A stretch of 64,000 bases of DNA, taken from assembly GCF_001039355.2 (NCBI RefSeq), contig NW_019775678.1, positions 153,826 through 217,825 of the forward strand. Direction: 5' to 3'. This stretch comes from Lingula anatina (Eukaryota > Brachiopoda > Lingulata > Lingulida > Lingulidae). Each line of letters opens with the position of its first letter. Within the stretch, counting starts at the first letter, position 1. Positions 1-12,810 of the stretch are shown here, piece by piece. Under the pieces are notes generated by a model. That model saw nothing but the letters and a program-made list of their open reading frames with translations. It was not told the DNA's origin and did no database searches. Made by a program: the position numbers and the translations under genes.

Positions 1-128
1 TGTCACACCTAACACACTGTCATATTTATTACACTGTCACACCTAACACACTGTCATATTTATTACACTGTCACATCTAACACACTGTCACATTTATTAC
101 ACTGTCACACCTAACACAATGTGACATT
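1..128. repeat. Minisatellite, 34-bp unit with CACACCTAACACA core
   Basis: Nearly four tandem units carry TGTCACACCTAACACA followed by a TATTTATTACAC segment; the last unit degenerates near 128. The core recurs in other tandem arrays of the window (7024-7135, 14305-14615). Confidence 0.85.
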
Positions 129-284
129 AAATTCTGTCTCAACCAAAACCACTACCAAACCCAGCACCATGTTATACATCAGATAGTAATCCAAGGTTAA
201 AAGTAACTGTAAGCATATCTGCCTCTCTCCACTCCATTCTGCTTGGATGCTAAACACTCTGTTCTTCCGTGTTTCTGTTGCCAG

Positions 285-326
285 CTGACCAAATTAAACA
301 GCCATCGGTTTTCTGTGCTCCTCGCA
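285..326 (+). other. Possible 42-nt micro-exon upstream of the ASAP PH exon
   Basis: A 14-codon open stretch sits between a pyrimidine-rich TTGCCAG and a GTGAGT donor. It begins and ends in phase 0, matching the phase 0 start of the exon at 2222, so it could splice to it. The encoded residues (LTKLNSHRFSVLLA) do not match any ASAP segment I recognise, so this may be chance. Confidence 0.22.
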
Positions 327-440
327 GTGAGTATTCCCTGCATGTGCATGCGTGTCTGCATGGTCGTAAAGCTGGTGGTTTATGTTTCACTCCTAGTACG
401 TCCAGTCATCATCATGGGAGACTTTTTACCAGAGAGCAGA

Positions 441-702
441 CTTAGACCCCATTCCCATAGACACCATGGGTCTGCATGAATCAACCCAACTTTGTGGGAA
501 CTCTCGCTGAGTGCAATCAGCTGAACTGAATAACACGCATCCTCCTGGCATTAAGTAGAATAAAGAAAATCTGGTGATTATACGAGTATATTAGAAAGAA
601 AGAGAGGCGCGTCTTTCATTTAAGCTGATTGCACTTAGCAAGAGTCCCTGCAGAGTTGAGGTTGATCCATGCAGAGGGATGGTGTCTGTGGGTGTAAGTC
701 TA
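441..702. mobile_element. Fold-back MITE, family B
   Basis: The two halves are imperfect inverted copies: GGGAACTCTCGCTGAGTGCA on the left pairs with TGCACTTAGCAAGAGTCCCT on the right, and the outer ends pair ACCCCATTCCCATAGACACC with the GGTGTCTGTGGGTGTAAGTC end. There is no coding capacity, so it is a non-autonomous DNA transposon. A second copy lies at about 52065-52285 and a short remnant near 4288-4345. Confidence 0.7.
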
Positions 703-2221
703 AAAGTAGAATTACGTACAGACTGGAAATTTAGCCTACTTTGGTCCTAGACAAATTTGATAGTCCACTTAATGTAAGTACGTAAATATATTGATAAAAA
801 TTCATATCATGTTTCAAGCCATTTCATGTTCGCATTCCATGTGGAACTGACCTAGTCCTGTTCATCTAGATACTGATTTAGTTAAAGGTCAGAGTATCCT
901 TTTAAGAATTCCAAATTTTCAGTCTTTTAGTTAAATTCAACTTTCTACTGAATTTTTTTAATGGAACATAAGCTCAGCACTACTTAAAACTTCTTTGTGA
1001 ACAAAGTTGCTTCCTGATCAGCAATAGCGCAGGACAACACATTGACTGTGTATGTGCCTAAAACATTTCATGTATGTGATCCAAACATTGCGTTTTATAC
1101 ACTAGTTTTCAGTGCCCAGACTGAGCTTTGTACATCCAAGTTAGTATGCTCTGTTGTAGAGTTTTCATTTAAGAGCTAAGATTGTAGATGCCTGTGCATG
1201 TGCATTGCATTCTCTGTCGTGTGCATGCATGTCTGTGTTGACATCCTCGGGCTTATGCATGTCCGCGTTCATACCAGGTTTATTTTAGGCCTGGGGATTG
1301 TCTTCAAACATTCCAGATGATGTTCTGCTCAAAGAGAGATGTCATTATGCCATATCATTGCCTGTGACATGTTTTTTTTGTCGTTTTCTGTTGTGTGACC
1401 CTCGGTCGTAACTGCTGAATGCAGCCTTGCGGAGCCTGCATGGTTCTGTATTTCTCTTTGTAAATAAACAGAATGCGCATGAGCGTAAATAAGCTCTGGA
1501 GATTGTTGTCGCCATAAAATGTTGTTTGACTACGCCAAACATTTCTTTTTTACTTGATACAAAATAAATAAAAATTATTAGCACACTGTATCTCGTGTAC
1601 CCAGCTCTGTAGTACTTATATGATATGGTTTATTTGGGTTCAAAGCTGAGTGATTATGGAAGTATTCTATTCACACATACTTGAATGAAGTCAACAGCAA
1701 AAGATGTGTTGGCATTCATAAGGTGTGTGTGAGAGTTATCTTCCAGAGTTTCTCAGCGGAAAACAAAAAAAGCTACACATGAAAGATTGTTATTTTGACT
1801 GGCAATTTGTTATAAATATCTGATTGAAATTGAAGAAAGACACCTTTTGATTTGGAACTGAAGGTGGCAGTTGAGTTCCCCTGTGGAAATTTGTCTCATT
1901 TAACACTCACTTACAGTTCTCAATCTGTCCAAGAACATACTGTTTTTCTCTTTTAATGAAAAATGTTCTGAGTCTGTTCTAGGACATTCTGAAGGACTTC
2001 CCAAAAACAGTTCTGGAGCTGTTACATTCATTACAGAACAACATTAGAACTGTAAAAAAAAATATAAATAAATAAATAAAAATGCACCAGATACTCTAAA
2101 TTAGATTGGGAACCATAAGTGAACATAAAATGAGACAAATTTTCTCATGGGTTGTCCGTTGGCACCAGCATTACTCGCTGATAATTATTTAGATGTGTAT
2201 TATTTCTTGTTTCACTTCCAG

Positions 2222-5200
2222 CCTGTCCTGGGCAGCACCCATCCCACACACGCCCTGCCCCAGATCCTGGGGAACAAGACCCTGGGGACAGAGAAGAAGG
2301 GCCACTTACTGAAGAAGAGCGAGGGGAGAATGAGGAAAGTTTGGCAGAGGCGGAGAGTGGCCATACAGAGTGGGATCATGTCCGTCAGCCACTCAGATGT
2401 GAGTATTTTGGTCAGGTGACATTTCTTCAGCCAATCAGGTATTAACATTCTGTCATATGATGTTGTATACAGATGATAGTGTGAAATCATAAGTAGCTAT
2501 TTGACAATATGGGATGACAGAAAAGTCTCAGGAATAACGTGCAACCCTATGGGAAATTGCAATGGGAATTTGGCCGTAATTTGTAGCACAGTCGAGAACA
2601 ATTTATTTATTACTTACAGAGAGGATTCTCTATGCCCAAATGCTATATACGAAGAAAGTACCTAGAAATGGGATTTATTTAAACTTCATGCAGTTTCAGC
2701 TTAACTTATCTATTTGTTTGATATGTTTTTCTCTCTTCTCCCCAGGAAAGTAAAGACCCTGTGCGGCTAAACCTGCTTACGTGTCAGGCTAAATTGGTGC
2801 TCGATGATCCGACCAAGAAGTGCTTCGATCTCATCTCCAGTTCAAGTGAGTAAGGAGGCAATATTCGTGACAGAATTATTATTATAATAATTATTTTTAT
2901 TATTTTAATAATTATCTTATTTATTTATTTATTTTTCTTTGAATAGCCTAGGGCATGCAGTGGTTCTTAGATGGGTTACATGTTTCTTAACTTACAAGAG
3001 AAAAAATGCAGTTGCTGACTCTGTCTTTGATAAAAAATTTTATAATTCTTGAAAAAAAATGCATGTTTTAAATGTTAATAGTAATAGATGGTTGTTTTGC
3101 TTTTAGAAGTGTAAGGGCAATTGCAAAACCTCATTTAAGGGTTAGAAAAAGGAAATAAGGAATATTTACACTTTCTGCATGTATGTCTTAGTTTACTGTA
3201 GAAGAGTAGATTTTAGCAAAATGCAAAACACCTTGGTATTTGTGTACAGAAATATGCGCTTGTTTTTATTGCAGATAACAGAACTTACCATTTCCAGGCA
3301 GAAGACACGGCAGACATGGAGGAGTAAGTGCTTTTTCCTTTTCCTCCTGTCGAAATCTTCCCAAGAGAACAAATACACCAAGCAAACTGTTGCCTGCAGA
3401 GAACTAGATCAATTATTTCATAAGAGCAAAAAAACAAGAACTACACTAGATTTCACAGTTCCCGATCAGTCAGAGCAATCCCACAATATCAGTTTTGAAT
3501 TTGGCCTAGTCAGTTTTATATTTCCCCATTTTTTTAAATACAATATTAAAGAGTTTGGTTTAAAATTACATGATGAAAAAGCAACACTGATAGCTGAAAA
3601 ACTTTGGAGGATGAATTAATAAAATAAAATAAAAATAAAAATGAACCCTTGGGCGACAGGGCTTTCAGAAATGCAGTAATCACTCGTCCTAAGTCAAACA
3701 AACTGGTGTTGTTGTGTATTTCAACATGTTCTTTCTTCATCTTCCTACAGGTGGATAGCTGTCCTGAACAATGCCAAGGAGGAAATTCTCATGAAGGCGT
3801 TCGGGGACTCCACAGGGTCCGGGCACCTGCGCGAACTGACCCGCTCCATAATAGACCAGATACGTCGTCTGCCGGGAAACGCATACTGCTGTGATTGTGG
3901 CGCTGAAGGTCAGTAGGCATGATGACGGTTGACCCCTGTCAGAGCACATTCAGAACAGCGAACTAACAAATCCCCGGTTCAAATATGGCAGACCCACTTG
4001 AATGCTTGTTGCGTTATCACCATGGGGAAAGTATTCAGAGTCTAAGCATGAATTAAGTGGCAATCTTTTTAGTGGGTCGCAATATTTAATCCAGGGGTCT
4101 GTTAGTCCACTGTTCTGAATACGGTTTAATATGATACACAGGTCACATAGACAGATTATTTCATTGAACTGTATAGGTATAAAGGAAGATAACAAAGTTA
4201 GGCAAATATGAAAAGTAAACAAATGTGTTTATGCCAGAGTCTGTTCAGCATTTGGGGAAATTTAGAATAAATTTGTACCAACAAGGTAGTGCGAACTAAT
4301 TCTGTGGGGACTCTTGCTTTAATGCAGTCAAATTACTGGACTAACACAACTTGGTTTTTCTAACATAAAAATGATTCCTTTAATATTATAGTTATCAGTA
4401 CCAGTTATTATGAGTATTGTAGTCAATGATACTCTGATAATTTTCAGACCCAGAATGGCTGTCTACTAACCTTGGTATCCTGATATGTATTGACTGTTGT
4501 GGTATACACAGGGACCTCGGCGTCCACATCTCCAGGACGCAGTCTTTAGTCATTGACGAGATTGGGACATCACAGTTACTGGTGGGTTGAATTATCTGGT
4601 AGCAGTGTGTTGGGTGTGACAGTGAGTGTGTTAGGGGTTGAAGCAGGAGTCTCGTCTGGCAGTGGAGAAATGGTATGTTGTTAGCTTTGAACGCTTATAC
4701 AGCAGCCAGGCTGTATCCTCCCCAGGGAGGCAAGAGCAACAACTTATGGTATGCAACAAGGCCAAAATGACCAGGATTCCTTTGATTTGTGAATTTATGC
4801 TTGTATGTGACCATGGCATGACTTTGAAGAACTTTCTTCCTCACATTGTGGCTCTATTTCAGCTTGCACGGGTGGTTAGCAATAGAAGTTTCAACGACAT
4901 CATGGAGGCTACATTAGATACAAGTTATAAGCCGACTTCAACAAGTACAATGTAAGTGCATCTGTATTAAATTTAAAATTAAGTTTTTCTGGATTTATCC
5001 AAATATATAGGAGCTGTATTGATGCTCCATCCCCCCCAACCCTATGCATAGTAGTCCTGCACACCTTGGTGTGTAATATCCCTTTAATTTTTTTTTCAGA
5101 GGTTCTCTTTTATCTCTGTGTACTTTAGAATCCTTTCTAAAAGAAAATGTTATGGAATTTCACAATGTTAATGTAGCATGGATTCTGTCTGCTAAAACAT

Positions 5201-8200
5201 TATTAAAATAACTAAATGATCGTTTCAGTAATTTTTCTCTTAGATACTGTGATAGGTTTTTTTCTCACAACAAATGCAGCTTCAAAACTATCTTTAAAAG
5301 CATTCTGCCCTTTAAACAATTTAGCAAAAATATTTATGAATATGATAGGAGTATGGCTTAACAATTTGTTAATCTTTTTGTATTGAAAGGGAGGAGAGGA
5401 AGGAATTTATCCGTGCCAAATACGAGCGCCACCGCTACGCCATCAAGACGTGTTTGACGATGGAGGACCTAAAGCTGGACCTGAAACAGGCAGTGCTCAG
5501 TGCTGACATCTATGGGCTGTTACAGGTGTACGCGGAGGGGCAGGATCTGATGGCGGTTTTACCAGATACTGTGAGTATTATGTTGTTGTTCCCTGTTCAT
5601 AACTGTTTATGAATAATATACACCTTGTTTGCTGGTGATTGAAATTTGAATTGATGTAGACATTGGTTGCTACACAAAATATGCAGAAAGGAGATAATTT
5701 TTTCAAAAACCTGTCTTAAAAGAAATATGAATTGAAAGATTAACCAGTGTTAGGTTTTTTGTTTGTTTCCATTGTTTTAAGCTGTCCAGGTAATTGGGTT
5801 TTTCTATGTAGTGCATGATTAAATAATCTCAGTAGATGTTTCATAACAGAATGTTATTGACAAGTTGTATTAAAATGTTGTGATGGCATAGTGACACTGA
5901 GTACATCGAGGCTGGGGACCACTTTCACAGTAATGTGTGTGTGTATGTCTGTGTATGGCCTGTCATTGGTGAAAATATTCCAGTGACTGAGACATGTTAC
6001 CTCTTTTATTATATCATTTTAGGAAGATGAAGAGACGGCTCTCCACTTAGCAGTGAAACAGACAGATGGAATGTCGCTACATATTGCAGACTTTGTCATC
6101 CAGAATACCAACAAGTAAAGTATAGCTGTATAGATGGGAATATAGAACCAGAAGCTGATCAAAATTGAGATTTTTAATGATCATAATAAAGATAATGAAT
6201 ATTTAGAATTCTGTGTGACAACCTTGACTACTAGGTTAAAAGTGCATCAGAATTTCTCCATAAATTCAAACACTTTCCGATCAATCTCTTTGTATGGGCC
6301 AAATTTTAGAAATAGATTTAAAGCCATTCTAATGGAGAGAACATTGTTTTCCACTTAATTCTGATCCATGTTTAGATTTATACAATTTACAATTAAATTA
6401 TTAATAGATATTAAATGATTGTAAGAATACACATTTCCACCGTGTTTTACGTTTTTCAGTCGTAATTTAGACATGGCCACCAGAGATGGGTATACGGCCC
6501 TCCACTACTGTGCCCAGGCAAACAGAACCGAGGAGATGAAGTTACTGTTGCGAGCATGCCCTGCCCTGGCATCGGTGGAAACCAAAGATGGCCGCACAGC
6601 GATGGACATTGCACGGGAGGAGAACAATGAGCACTGTATAGACTTGGTAAGATGTAGTGGAAGAACACAGTAGAGGGGGGGGAGGTCTGAGGCCTGTTTT
6701 CAATGAAAATGTGCCAACCTAACTTAATTAGGGTAGGTGGGTAAGGATGACGCCAGAGGGGATCTTTCCCAGTTTAAATGACAGTGACCATGGTTGCGGG
6801 AGGGGCGTGGGCAGCTTATGGTGACAACTTGGGGTATTTTTCTCAGTGTGAATAAGATGCCAGTATTGACATTGTCTGGTTGCAGCTGAAGCATGCTCTG
6901 GAGGGGAAGACCAAGCTGTTTGAGAATGTGAACATTGACTGGGACCTGGTCAGCTCTGATGAGAACACACTTGACACTGTGGACTACAGTGATGACGAGC
7001 TGGAAGACAGAGTAAGTCAACATGAGTGTGTTGGGTGTGACAGTGAGTGTGTTGGGTGTGACAGTGAGTGTGTTAGATGTGACAGTGAGTGTGTTAGGTG
7101 TGACAGTGAGTGTGTTAGATGTGACAGTGGGTGTGATGGCAAACTTGCACCCCATTTCCATAGATTTTTAGATCGATCTATCCCTGCGGGGAGTTTCACT
7201 AGATTACTGCCAGCTTAGCCGGCTTAAGCGTCTGTCCCGCCTACTAAAAGCTGTAAGGGGGTAATTAACTATGGTGCCCGCTCGGCTCACTGCAATTTAG
7301 CGTGAACCCCCAGGGAGTTAGGTCGATCTAAATCTTAATCTCTAGATCGATCTAAATCTCTGGGAAAGCACCCTTGGACAACAGAGTAAGTCACTGCTAC
7401 CAGCCGGATTGGAGATGTGTGTTAGGTGTGTCAGTGTGTTAGATGTGTTAACAAGCTGGAGGACGGCATTTATGTCAATATTTTGGGTTTCTTCAAATCA
7501 AGAAATTTCCTTTGTAGTTTATTACAGAAGTAATAGAAGTCTTGCTGTTGAAATCCGGAGACAAGTGCAAAATTTCATCTTGAATAATACTATCTGCATT
7601 TGAACGTTCCAGAATTATTCCTATTTTCTATATATATCTTGTAAAGCAATTTATCACAATTAATTCCATTTTCTGTCACCAGGGCACACCTGACAAGAAG
7701 AACCGCTCCAGACCTCCAAGTCTGGTCATGACCAAAGACAGTATTATCCCCATTCCAGCGCGTGAGAGGCGCTCCAGTCTAGGTGACGGGCTCAAAGTGA
7801 ACCTTAACAACCTTCCTCCCCCACCTCCCCCTCAATCCAGCAAACCCAAAGGTATGTTGTGTTCTTTTCTTAGACCAGCCTGTCTTGTCACACCCACTGC
7901 GCCCCCTACAGTTCTGTTAACCCAGAGATGTGTTGTTGTCTCATCCACCACAATCTAAGTGTCTCACCTAACACATTCTGTCCTGTAACTAGTCCTTTGC
8001 AATGCCTACAGACCCGGTCACTGACCCAGTTAGGGTGTTCTGGGTTTCTTCAGCCAGGGAGATTAGTGGACAGAATGAAGCTATCTTTTCCCATAGTTTC
8101 ATACACATGCCTAGAATTTTTTAACACATATATCCTGTGGTTAGCAAACAAAGCAACCACACCAGCGTTGTGTCTGTGTAAACAGCATGTATATAAGGAC

Positions 8201-11200
8201 AGCATGGGGAACTCTCTCTGTAGTTTTATATGAAGTACCCGGCATCTTTCTTCAGGTACACTTCACTGGCATATCATAGTCATAAGATGTCAACGCAAAC
8301 ATTACTGACTGACAAAGTGGTATCAAAACTTTGTTATTGTTCACTTTAATTTACTGTTTGTCAATTACAAATTAATCAGTGACATGCCTGTTTCTTGCAT
8401 GTTTCTCTCTCATTCTTCTTGGGAGACATTCCCTCCTGTAATTTACAAACTTACAAATTGGTGTATATATTTTACTATAACTATCGTATCATTTGTCATG
8501 TATCTCTTTCCAACAAAATTATTATAATTAATATAATACTCTTTCTTTTGGCACATGTTGAAATCATTCTTTTACAATACATTTAAGCCAGGGTATACTG
8601 TTTTCAATGTAATTAATGTATAGTACAACAATGAATTAACTTTAAAAAATAATGTACATTATCAATATGGTAAATGTAAACCATTGAGGGGCATTATTAA
8701 CCAACACACTGCCCTCTTCTCCCTCAGCACAATGATGATACTAACCACATCTCAACTAACACAATCATCATCATTGTGTTTCCCTCCCCAGCACAATGAT
8801 GAAACTAACCACATCTCAACTAACGCAATCATCATCATTGTGTTTCCCTCCCCAGCACAATGATGATACTGACCACTCTAAACTAACGCAATCATCATCA
8901 TTGTGTTTCCCTCCCCAGCACGATGATACTGACCACATCTCAACTAACACAATAATCATCATTGTGTTTCCCTCCCCAGCACAATGATGATACTGACCAC
9001 ATCTCAACTAACACAATAATCATCATTGTGTTTCCCTCCCCAGCACAATGATGATACTGACCACATCTCAACTAACACAATAATCATCATTGTGTTTCCC
9101 TCCCCAGCACAATGATGATACTAACCATATCTCAACTAACACAATCATCATCATTGTGTTTCCCTCCCCAGCACAATGATGATACTGACCACATCTCAAC
9201 TAACACAATCATCATCGTGTTTCACTCCCCAGCACAATGATGATACTAACCACATCTCAACTAACACAATCATCATCATTGTGTTTTCCCTCCCCAGCAC
9301 AATGATGATACTGACCACATCTCAGCTAACGCAATTATCATCATTGTGTTTCCCTCGTCTTCCTTCCAGGCCTGACTTTCTCCTCCACCACCCCCCTCGC
9401 TTCTGTCTCAGTGGGGTTGGCTGGGAAGAAAAAAGCCCCTGCCCCTCTTCCCCCAGGGGTGGGGAGTGGCCACACCCGTATGGTTTCTGACCCCAGTGGT
9501 AAGTTGCTGTTTCTAAATGTGCATGAACTTAATATTATCGCATGTGGAGATGTCTTATCATGTTATTATTATTATAATTATTTTAATCTTAAAAGATTTA
9601 CATAACTGATTCTTTGAAAATCTTGAAGGATTAAATTCTCAAAACAAAGTACAGATGATATATAATGTGCATGGTTGTGGTACAATATAACGTATAATGT
9701 GTTAGAAGGTGGTTTAACATAGACACTTGTTTCTATTACTTAATCAACATTTTCTTAATACAGTCCTTCACCCCCCCCCCTCCTCACCCCCCAAGAAGAG
9801 AAAAAAAATCAACCAACCAACCAACCAAAAATATCACTCAATAAAAGAATGATTGTCATAACTAGCACATTTTTGAAAATGTCTTTTCACGATTTAAACA
9901 AGGATCTGAAGAATTAAAGATTTATGGAAACAATAAGCATGAAAAAGAAATTAAATTTCCTGATCTAGATATTTATTGATTTGTTCTCAGTTTGTTTCAT
10001 ATTATTGCCGTGTAAGTAGTGAATGTGCATGTGTGTGCGTGCGTGCAGGTGCGTGTGAATGTTTGTATGTGATGTCCAACAGGCCGAAGTTCAAGAGATG
10101 CAGATATAAAAATCTGTTTTATGTTTCTGTGAGATATCATTTACACTTTCAAAACAGTGAGTAGATAATATAAACGACAGTCTTGGTGTACAGCAACTAT
10201 GTAGCTTATAGAATGGTGAAGCTTACATTGACCTGTTGGTAATAACACATTACCTTTATTTTCTCCTTCCTCAGGTATAAACCTGGATCAGGTCAACCGT
10301 GCCCGCGTCCCGTCAGACCCCTCCATGCCGCCGCCATTACCCATGAAGAACAAGGATAAGATTCAGGCACCGCCTGGTGGTAAACTGGTGCTACCGCCAC
10401 CTCTGCAGTTCAGGAACCAGACTGGCGCAATGTAAGTTAGACAATGGCCTCAGTCAATAGGAGACTAACTAGTGCAGGGGTCCACTGTGTCGACCCACTA
10501 CAAAGCTTGCCATTTAATCCACTGATAGACACTGAATAGATATCCACTGAGGAAGTATTCAAGTGGGTCGGCCATATTTGACCCTTGGACTAGTTAGTCC
10601 ACTGTTCTGAATGGGGCCAATGTAGATATATGTGACACAGAGTAAGACATGGACAGTTGCGGTTCTCAAACTCAAAATTAATTTAGTAAAATACACACAG
10701 GTCCACATGAGCATCTTATTATTCCAACCCTCTTATTGTCTTTGTTAAAGAGATGATGAAAAAACAGTTGAAGTATAGTTCGTATGTAAGTGTGAAAATG
10801 TGGTTGACACATTGCATGCACATGCATGTCAGCGCATGCACGCATTCACACACACACACACACTCACACACACACTCCCCCCAACACACAATTTCTGCCT
10901 TATTTTTACTTGAACTTAATTTCATCTCAGCAGCAGCAACAGCAGTAAAAAGTCGCGGACATCCAGTGCCTCAAGCGATAAGCCAGTTCCAGCGCCAAGA
11001 AGAAGTACTATAGGTGGCGCTCCAGTGTTCTCCCAGCCCGAGGCTGTCAAAGCTGCTAGCAGTATGGAACGTCTATCTAACGGGAGATCCAGCGAGAGTC
11101 TGGACTCCACGGACTCGGCAGCAGGCGGAGGTCTTCAGCCGCACCCCACCCCCAGGACTAAGGTAATGAGTCCTTACCGCCACCTACACTCACAGTGTTT

Positions 11201-11999
11201 CTGCTAGTGGTCAGGCATATTTTGGGGGAGGGGTCAGGGGGGGAGAATTTTGACTTTGATTTTGAATCATGGTTCTAAACAATTCCAAAATTTTTCGGGC
11301 TTTTTGGTGGGCCCCTTACACCTTGCCAAGGGGGGAGGGTCGGCTTTGCATCCGAGGACCTCCCTCCCCCCTTCAAATAATACTGGATCCTCTCCTGTCA
11401 CGGGGCTGGAAGATAATATTTTTGTTTGCTCACCATTAATTGTTGAATTTTTAGTGTCAGTATTTTATTATTATTATTATTTTTTTTTTTTTTTTTTTGG
11501 CAATTACTTTGTTCTCAGGCTTTATTCTAAATATTTCATCATCAGGAGGTGTGGATTGATCTCACTTCTTGTATTTTTCTCCTTTCCTGTAGAAAAAAAT
11601 GTCTTTGAGGAGACAAAGGAAATGCAGGGCATTGTACGATTGTGATGCTGATAATGACGATGAATTGTCTTTCAAAGAAGGAGAAATTATTATACTACTT
11701 AGAGAGGAGGATGAGGATTGGTGGGTAAGTACACGGGTTTTCATTGGTTGTTTGGGTGAGAATTCTTACATATATGAAAAAAATATAAAAGGTTTGTTTG
11801 TAAGTGTTAACAATATACGTTTTATTAGATGCACATAAAGAGCTTTTTTAAACATTTTTCCTTCTGTGTCATCGCGTGCCATTGTCATTTTCAATTTCAT
11901 TGTCAATTTCAGGAAGGAGAGGTAGATGGAGAACCACATCGAAAAGGACTCTTTCCAGCCTCTTTTGTGGAAAGAGTTGTAGAGGATTCTGGGGGATAG
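2222..11999 (+). CDS. ASAP: ASAP1/2-type ArfGAP with SH3, ankyrin and PH domains (5' part off window)
   Basis: GTPase-activating protein for Arf at membranes, actin structures and adhesions. Exons read from frame and GT-AG borders: 2222-2398, 2746-2845, 3275-3323, 3751-3908, 4448-4581, 4863-4951, 5390-5570, 6023-6114, 6460-6646, 6886-7011, 7683-7851, 9370-9498, 10275-10431, 10931-11162, 11593-11724, 11913-11999. They join in one open frame of 732 codons ending in TAG. Residues of this part: PH about 24-125 ([15 protein letters not shown]); ArfGAP zinc finger C155-C158-C175-C178 with spacing CX2CX16CX2C and catalytic Arg183 in GIHRDLGVH; ankyrin repeats about 275-395 ([18 protein letters not shown]); acidic and proline-rich linker 430-660 (LPPPPPPQ); SH3 about 672-728 ([28 protein letters not shown]). 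The BAR domain of the family must lie upstream. CCGIHR replaces the usual CSGIHR. Orthology to ASAP1 versus ASAP2 cannot be decided; invertebrates usually have one. Confidence 0.95.
3941..4127. mobile_element. MITE, family C copy in an ASAP intron
   Basis: The element has ends resembling CATTCAGAACAG...CTGTTCTGAAT and inner arms CAAATATGGCAGACCCACTT and AGTGGGTCGCAATATTTAA. The family is shared with 10443-10618, 29589-29763 and 32703-32877. It lies between ASAP exons ending 3908 and starting 4448. Confidence 0.7.
4620..4808 (+). mobile_element. SINE tail fragment, family 1
   Basis: This segment is the reverse complement of the body of the element at 35289-35643: shared blocks include GTTGAAGCAGGAGTCTCGTC (near CAGGGGCCTGGTCAGGCAGT in the other copy) and GGCCAAAATGACCAGGATTCC. 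The tRNA-like head is missing, so it is truncated. It sits in the ASAP intron between exons 4448-4581 and 4863-4951, in the same sense as the gene. Confidence 0.6.
7024..7135. repeat. Minisatellite, 21-bp unit, in an ASAP intron
   Basis: About five units of GAGTGTGTTGGGTGTGACAGT and close variants begin 12 bases after the donor of ASAP exon 6886-7011. The unit is the reverse complement of the CACACCTAACACA core seen in the other arrays. Confidence 0.9.
7150..7370. mobile_element. Palindromic MITE, GATCGATC family
   Basis: Ends are ATTTCCATAGATTTTTAGATCGATC and the matching GATCGATCTAAATCTCTGGGAA arm, with a symmetric core around AGGGGGTAATTAACTATG. It directly follows the minisatellite. Sister copies: 17893-18093, 36052-36258, and more distant 37346-37565, 41490-41708, 45863-46130, 62618-62878. 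Confidence 0.75.
8729..9357. repeat. Minisatellite, 64-bp unit resembling a 3' splice site, in an ASAP intron
   Basis: About ten units are present, each with CACAATGATGATACTGACCA, TCTCAACTAACACAATCATC, then TTGTGTTTCCCTCCCCAG. Every unit ends in a polypyrimidine run followed by CAG, like an intron acceptor, and carries the near-inverted pair CACAATGATGAT / ATCATCATTGTG. The array ends 12 bases before the genuine acceptor of ASAP exon 9370-9498. Confidence 0.9.
10443..10618. mobile_element. MITE, family C copy in an ASAP intron
   Basis: Right end reads GGACTAGTTAGTCCACTGTT then CTGAATGGGGCC; the left end is an imperfect inverted copy (GGCCTCAGTCAATAGGAGAC, TAACTAGTG). Inner arms are GTCGACCCACTACAAAGCTT and AAGTGGGTCGGCCATATTTG. 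It follows the donor of ASAP exon 10275-10431. Confidence 0.75.
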
Positions 12000-12810
12000 A
12001 GGGCAGTGTCTCAACTAACGCAACCCTGGAACTCCTAACACAATCTTCACAACCTCACTGTGGGCGTGACATTCCCAAAGGCACCTCTTCCTGGTATTGT
12101 GCAGGCAAAATAAAGACCCTAAGGTGTCCAGCTCAGCAGTAGGGCTGTTCAGAGTCTTCATATGATGTCATTCAGAGCAGAGTGGTTCTGGATTAACAAA
12201 GAGATAACAGACAGTACCAGAGCTTCCCCACATTTTTTTGCTTGAAAGAACGTTCTCTCAAAGGGATTTATATTTATTTGTTCTCGACAGTGAAAATGAT
12301 ATTATGTTTTTTGAAGCTGGAGGAAGCGGTCTGTTGTTGTGTATAGGTACATATATTGAATGTGACAGTGTCTGATATAGAAATGATATAGAAATGATCT
12401 GTACATAATTGTCCTTACGTACTAGTGCTGGGAGACTGTATAAAGATGACTTTCTCCCATGATTGACAGTGACATGTTATTTAGGACAAAGACAAATATC
12501 AATTTTTTTTGTCTTTTGTCCGATAATGATACTGCAAAATATGAATTTGCAGTGTTTTAAAGCCTTTGGAATAATATGACATTATTTTAGCATGAAGCCA
12601 ATATTTGCTACATTTGATGTATGATACTTAGTTTCAGCTGAGAATAAAAGGGAGATGCAACGGAAAGAATGATGGCAAATTAGTGTAAAAAAAATAATAA
12701 GTTGATATTAAAATGTTATAGAAAATAATGAAAAATCAGATCACTATGTATTTTGTGTTGTTATAAGTTACAGTTCTACACTGTACATTATGTATTGAAA
12801 ACATTAGTTT
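12000..12810 (+). other. Probable ASAP 3' UTR
   Basis: Sequence after the ASAP stop codon has no competing gene. Canonical AATAAA signals occur at 12109-12114 and 12643-12648, either of which could end the transcript. The true cleavage site cannot be fixed without RNA data. Confidence 0.55.

Larger units (their letters stand above)
1..2221. other. Intron of the ASAP gene, mostly non-coding
   Basis: This stretch precedes the first certain ASAP exon. It holds a minisatellite at the left edge, a palindromic MITE at about 441-702, and a short (AAAT)n tract near 2065-2085. No conserved coding segment is visible apart from the doubtful micro-exon at 285-326. BAR-domain exons of the same gene are expected further left. 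Confidence 0.6.

Noticed and set aside
3179-3619. 146-codon open frame overlapping an ASAP exon
   Set aside because: It is read in a different frame from the ASAP exon 3275-3323 and covers intron sequence. The product has no recognisable domain.
6724-7161. Minus-strand frame with repeated TLTVTPN peptide
   Set aside because: It reads through the 21-bp minisatellite and the ASAP exon in antisense, so it is spurious.
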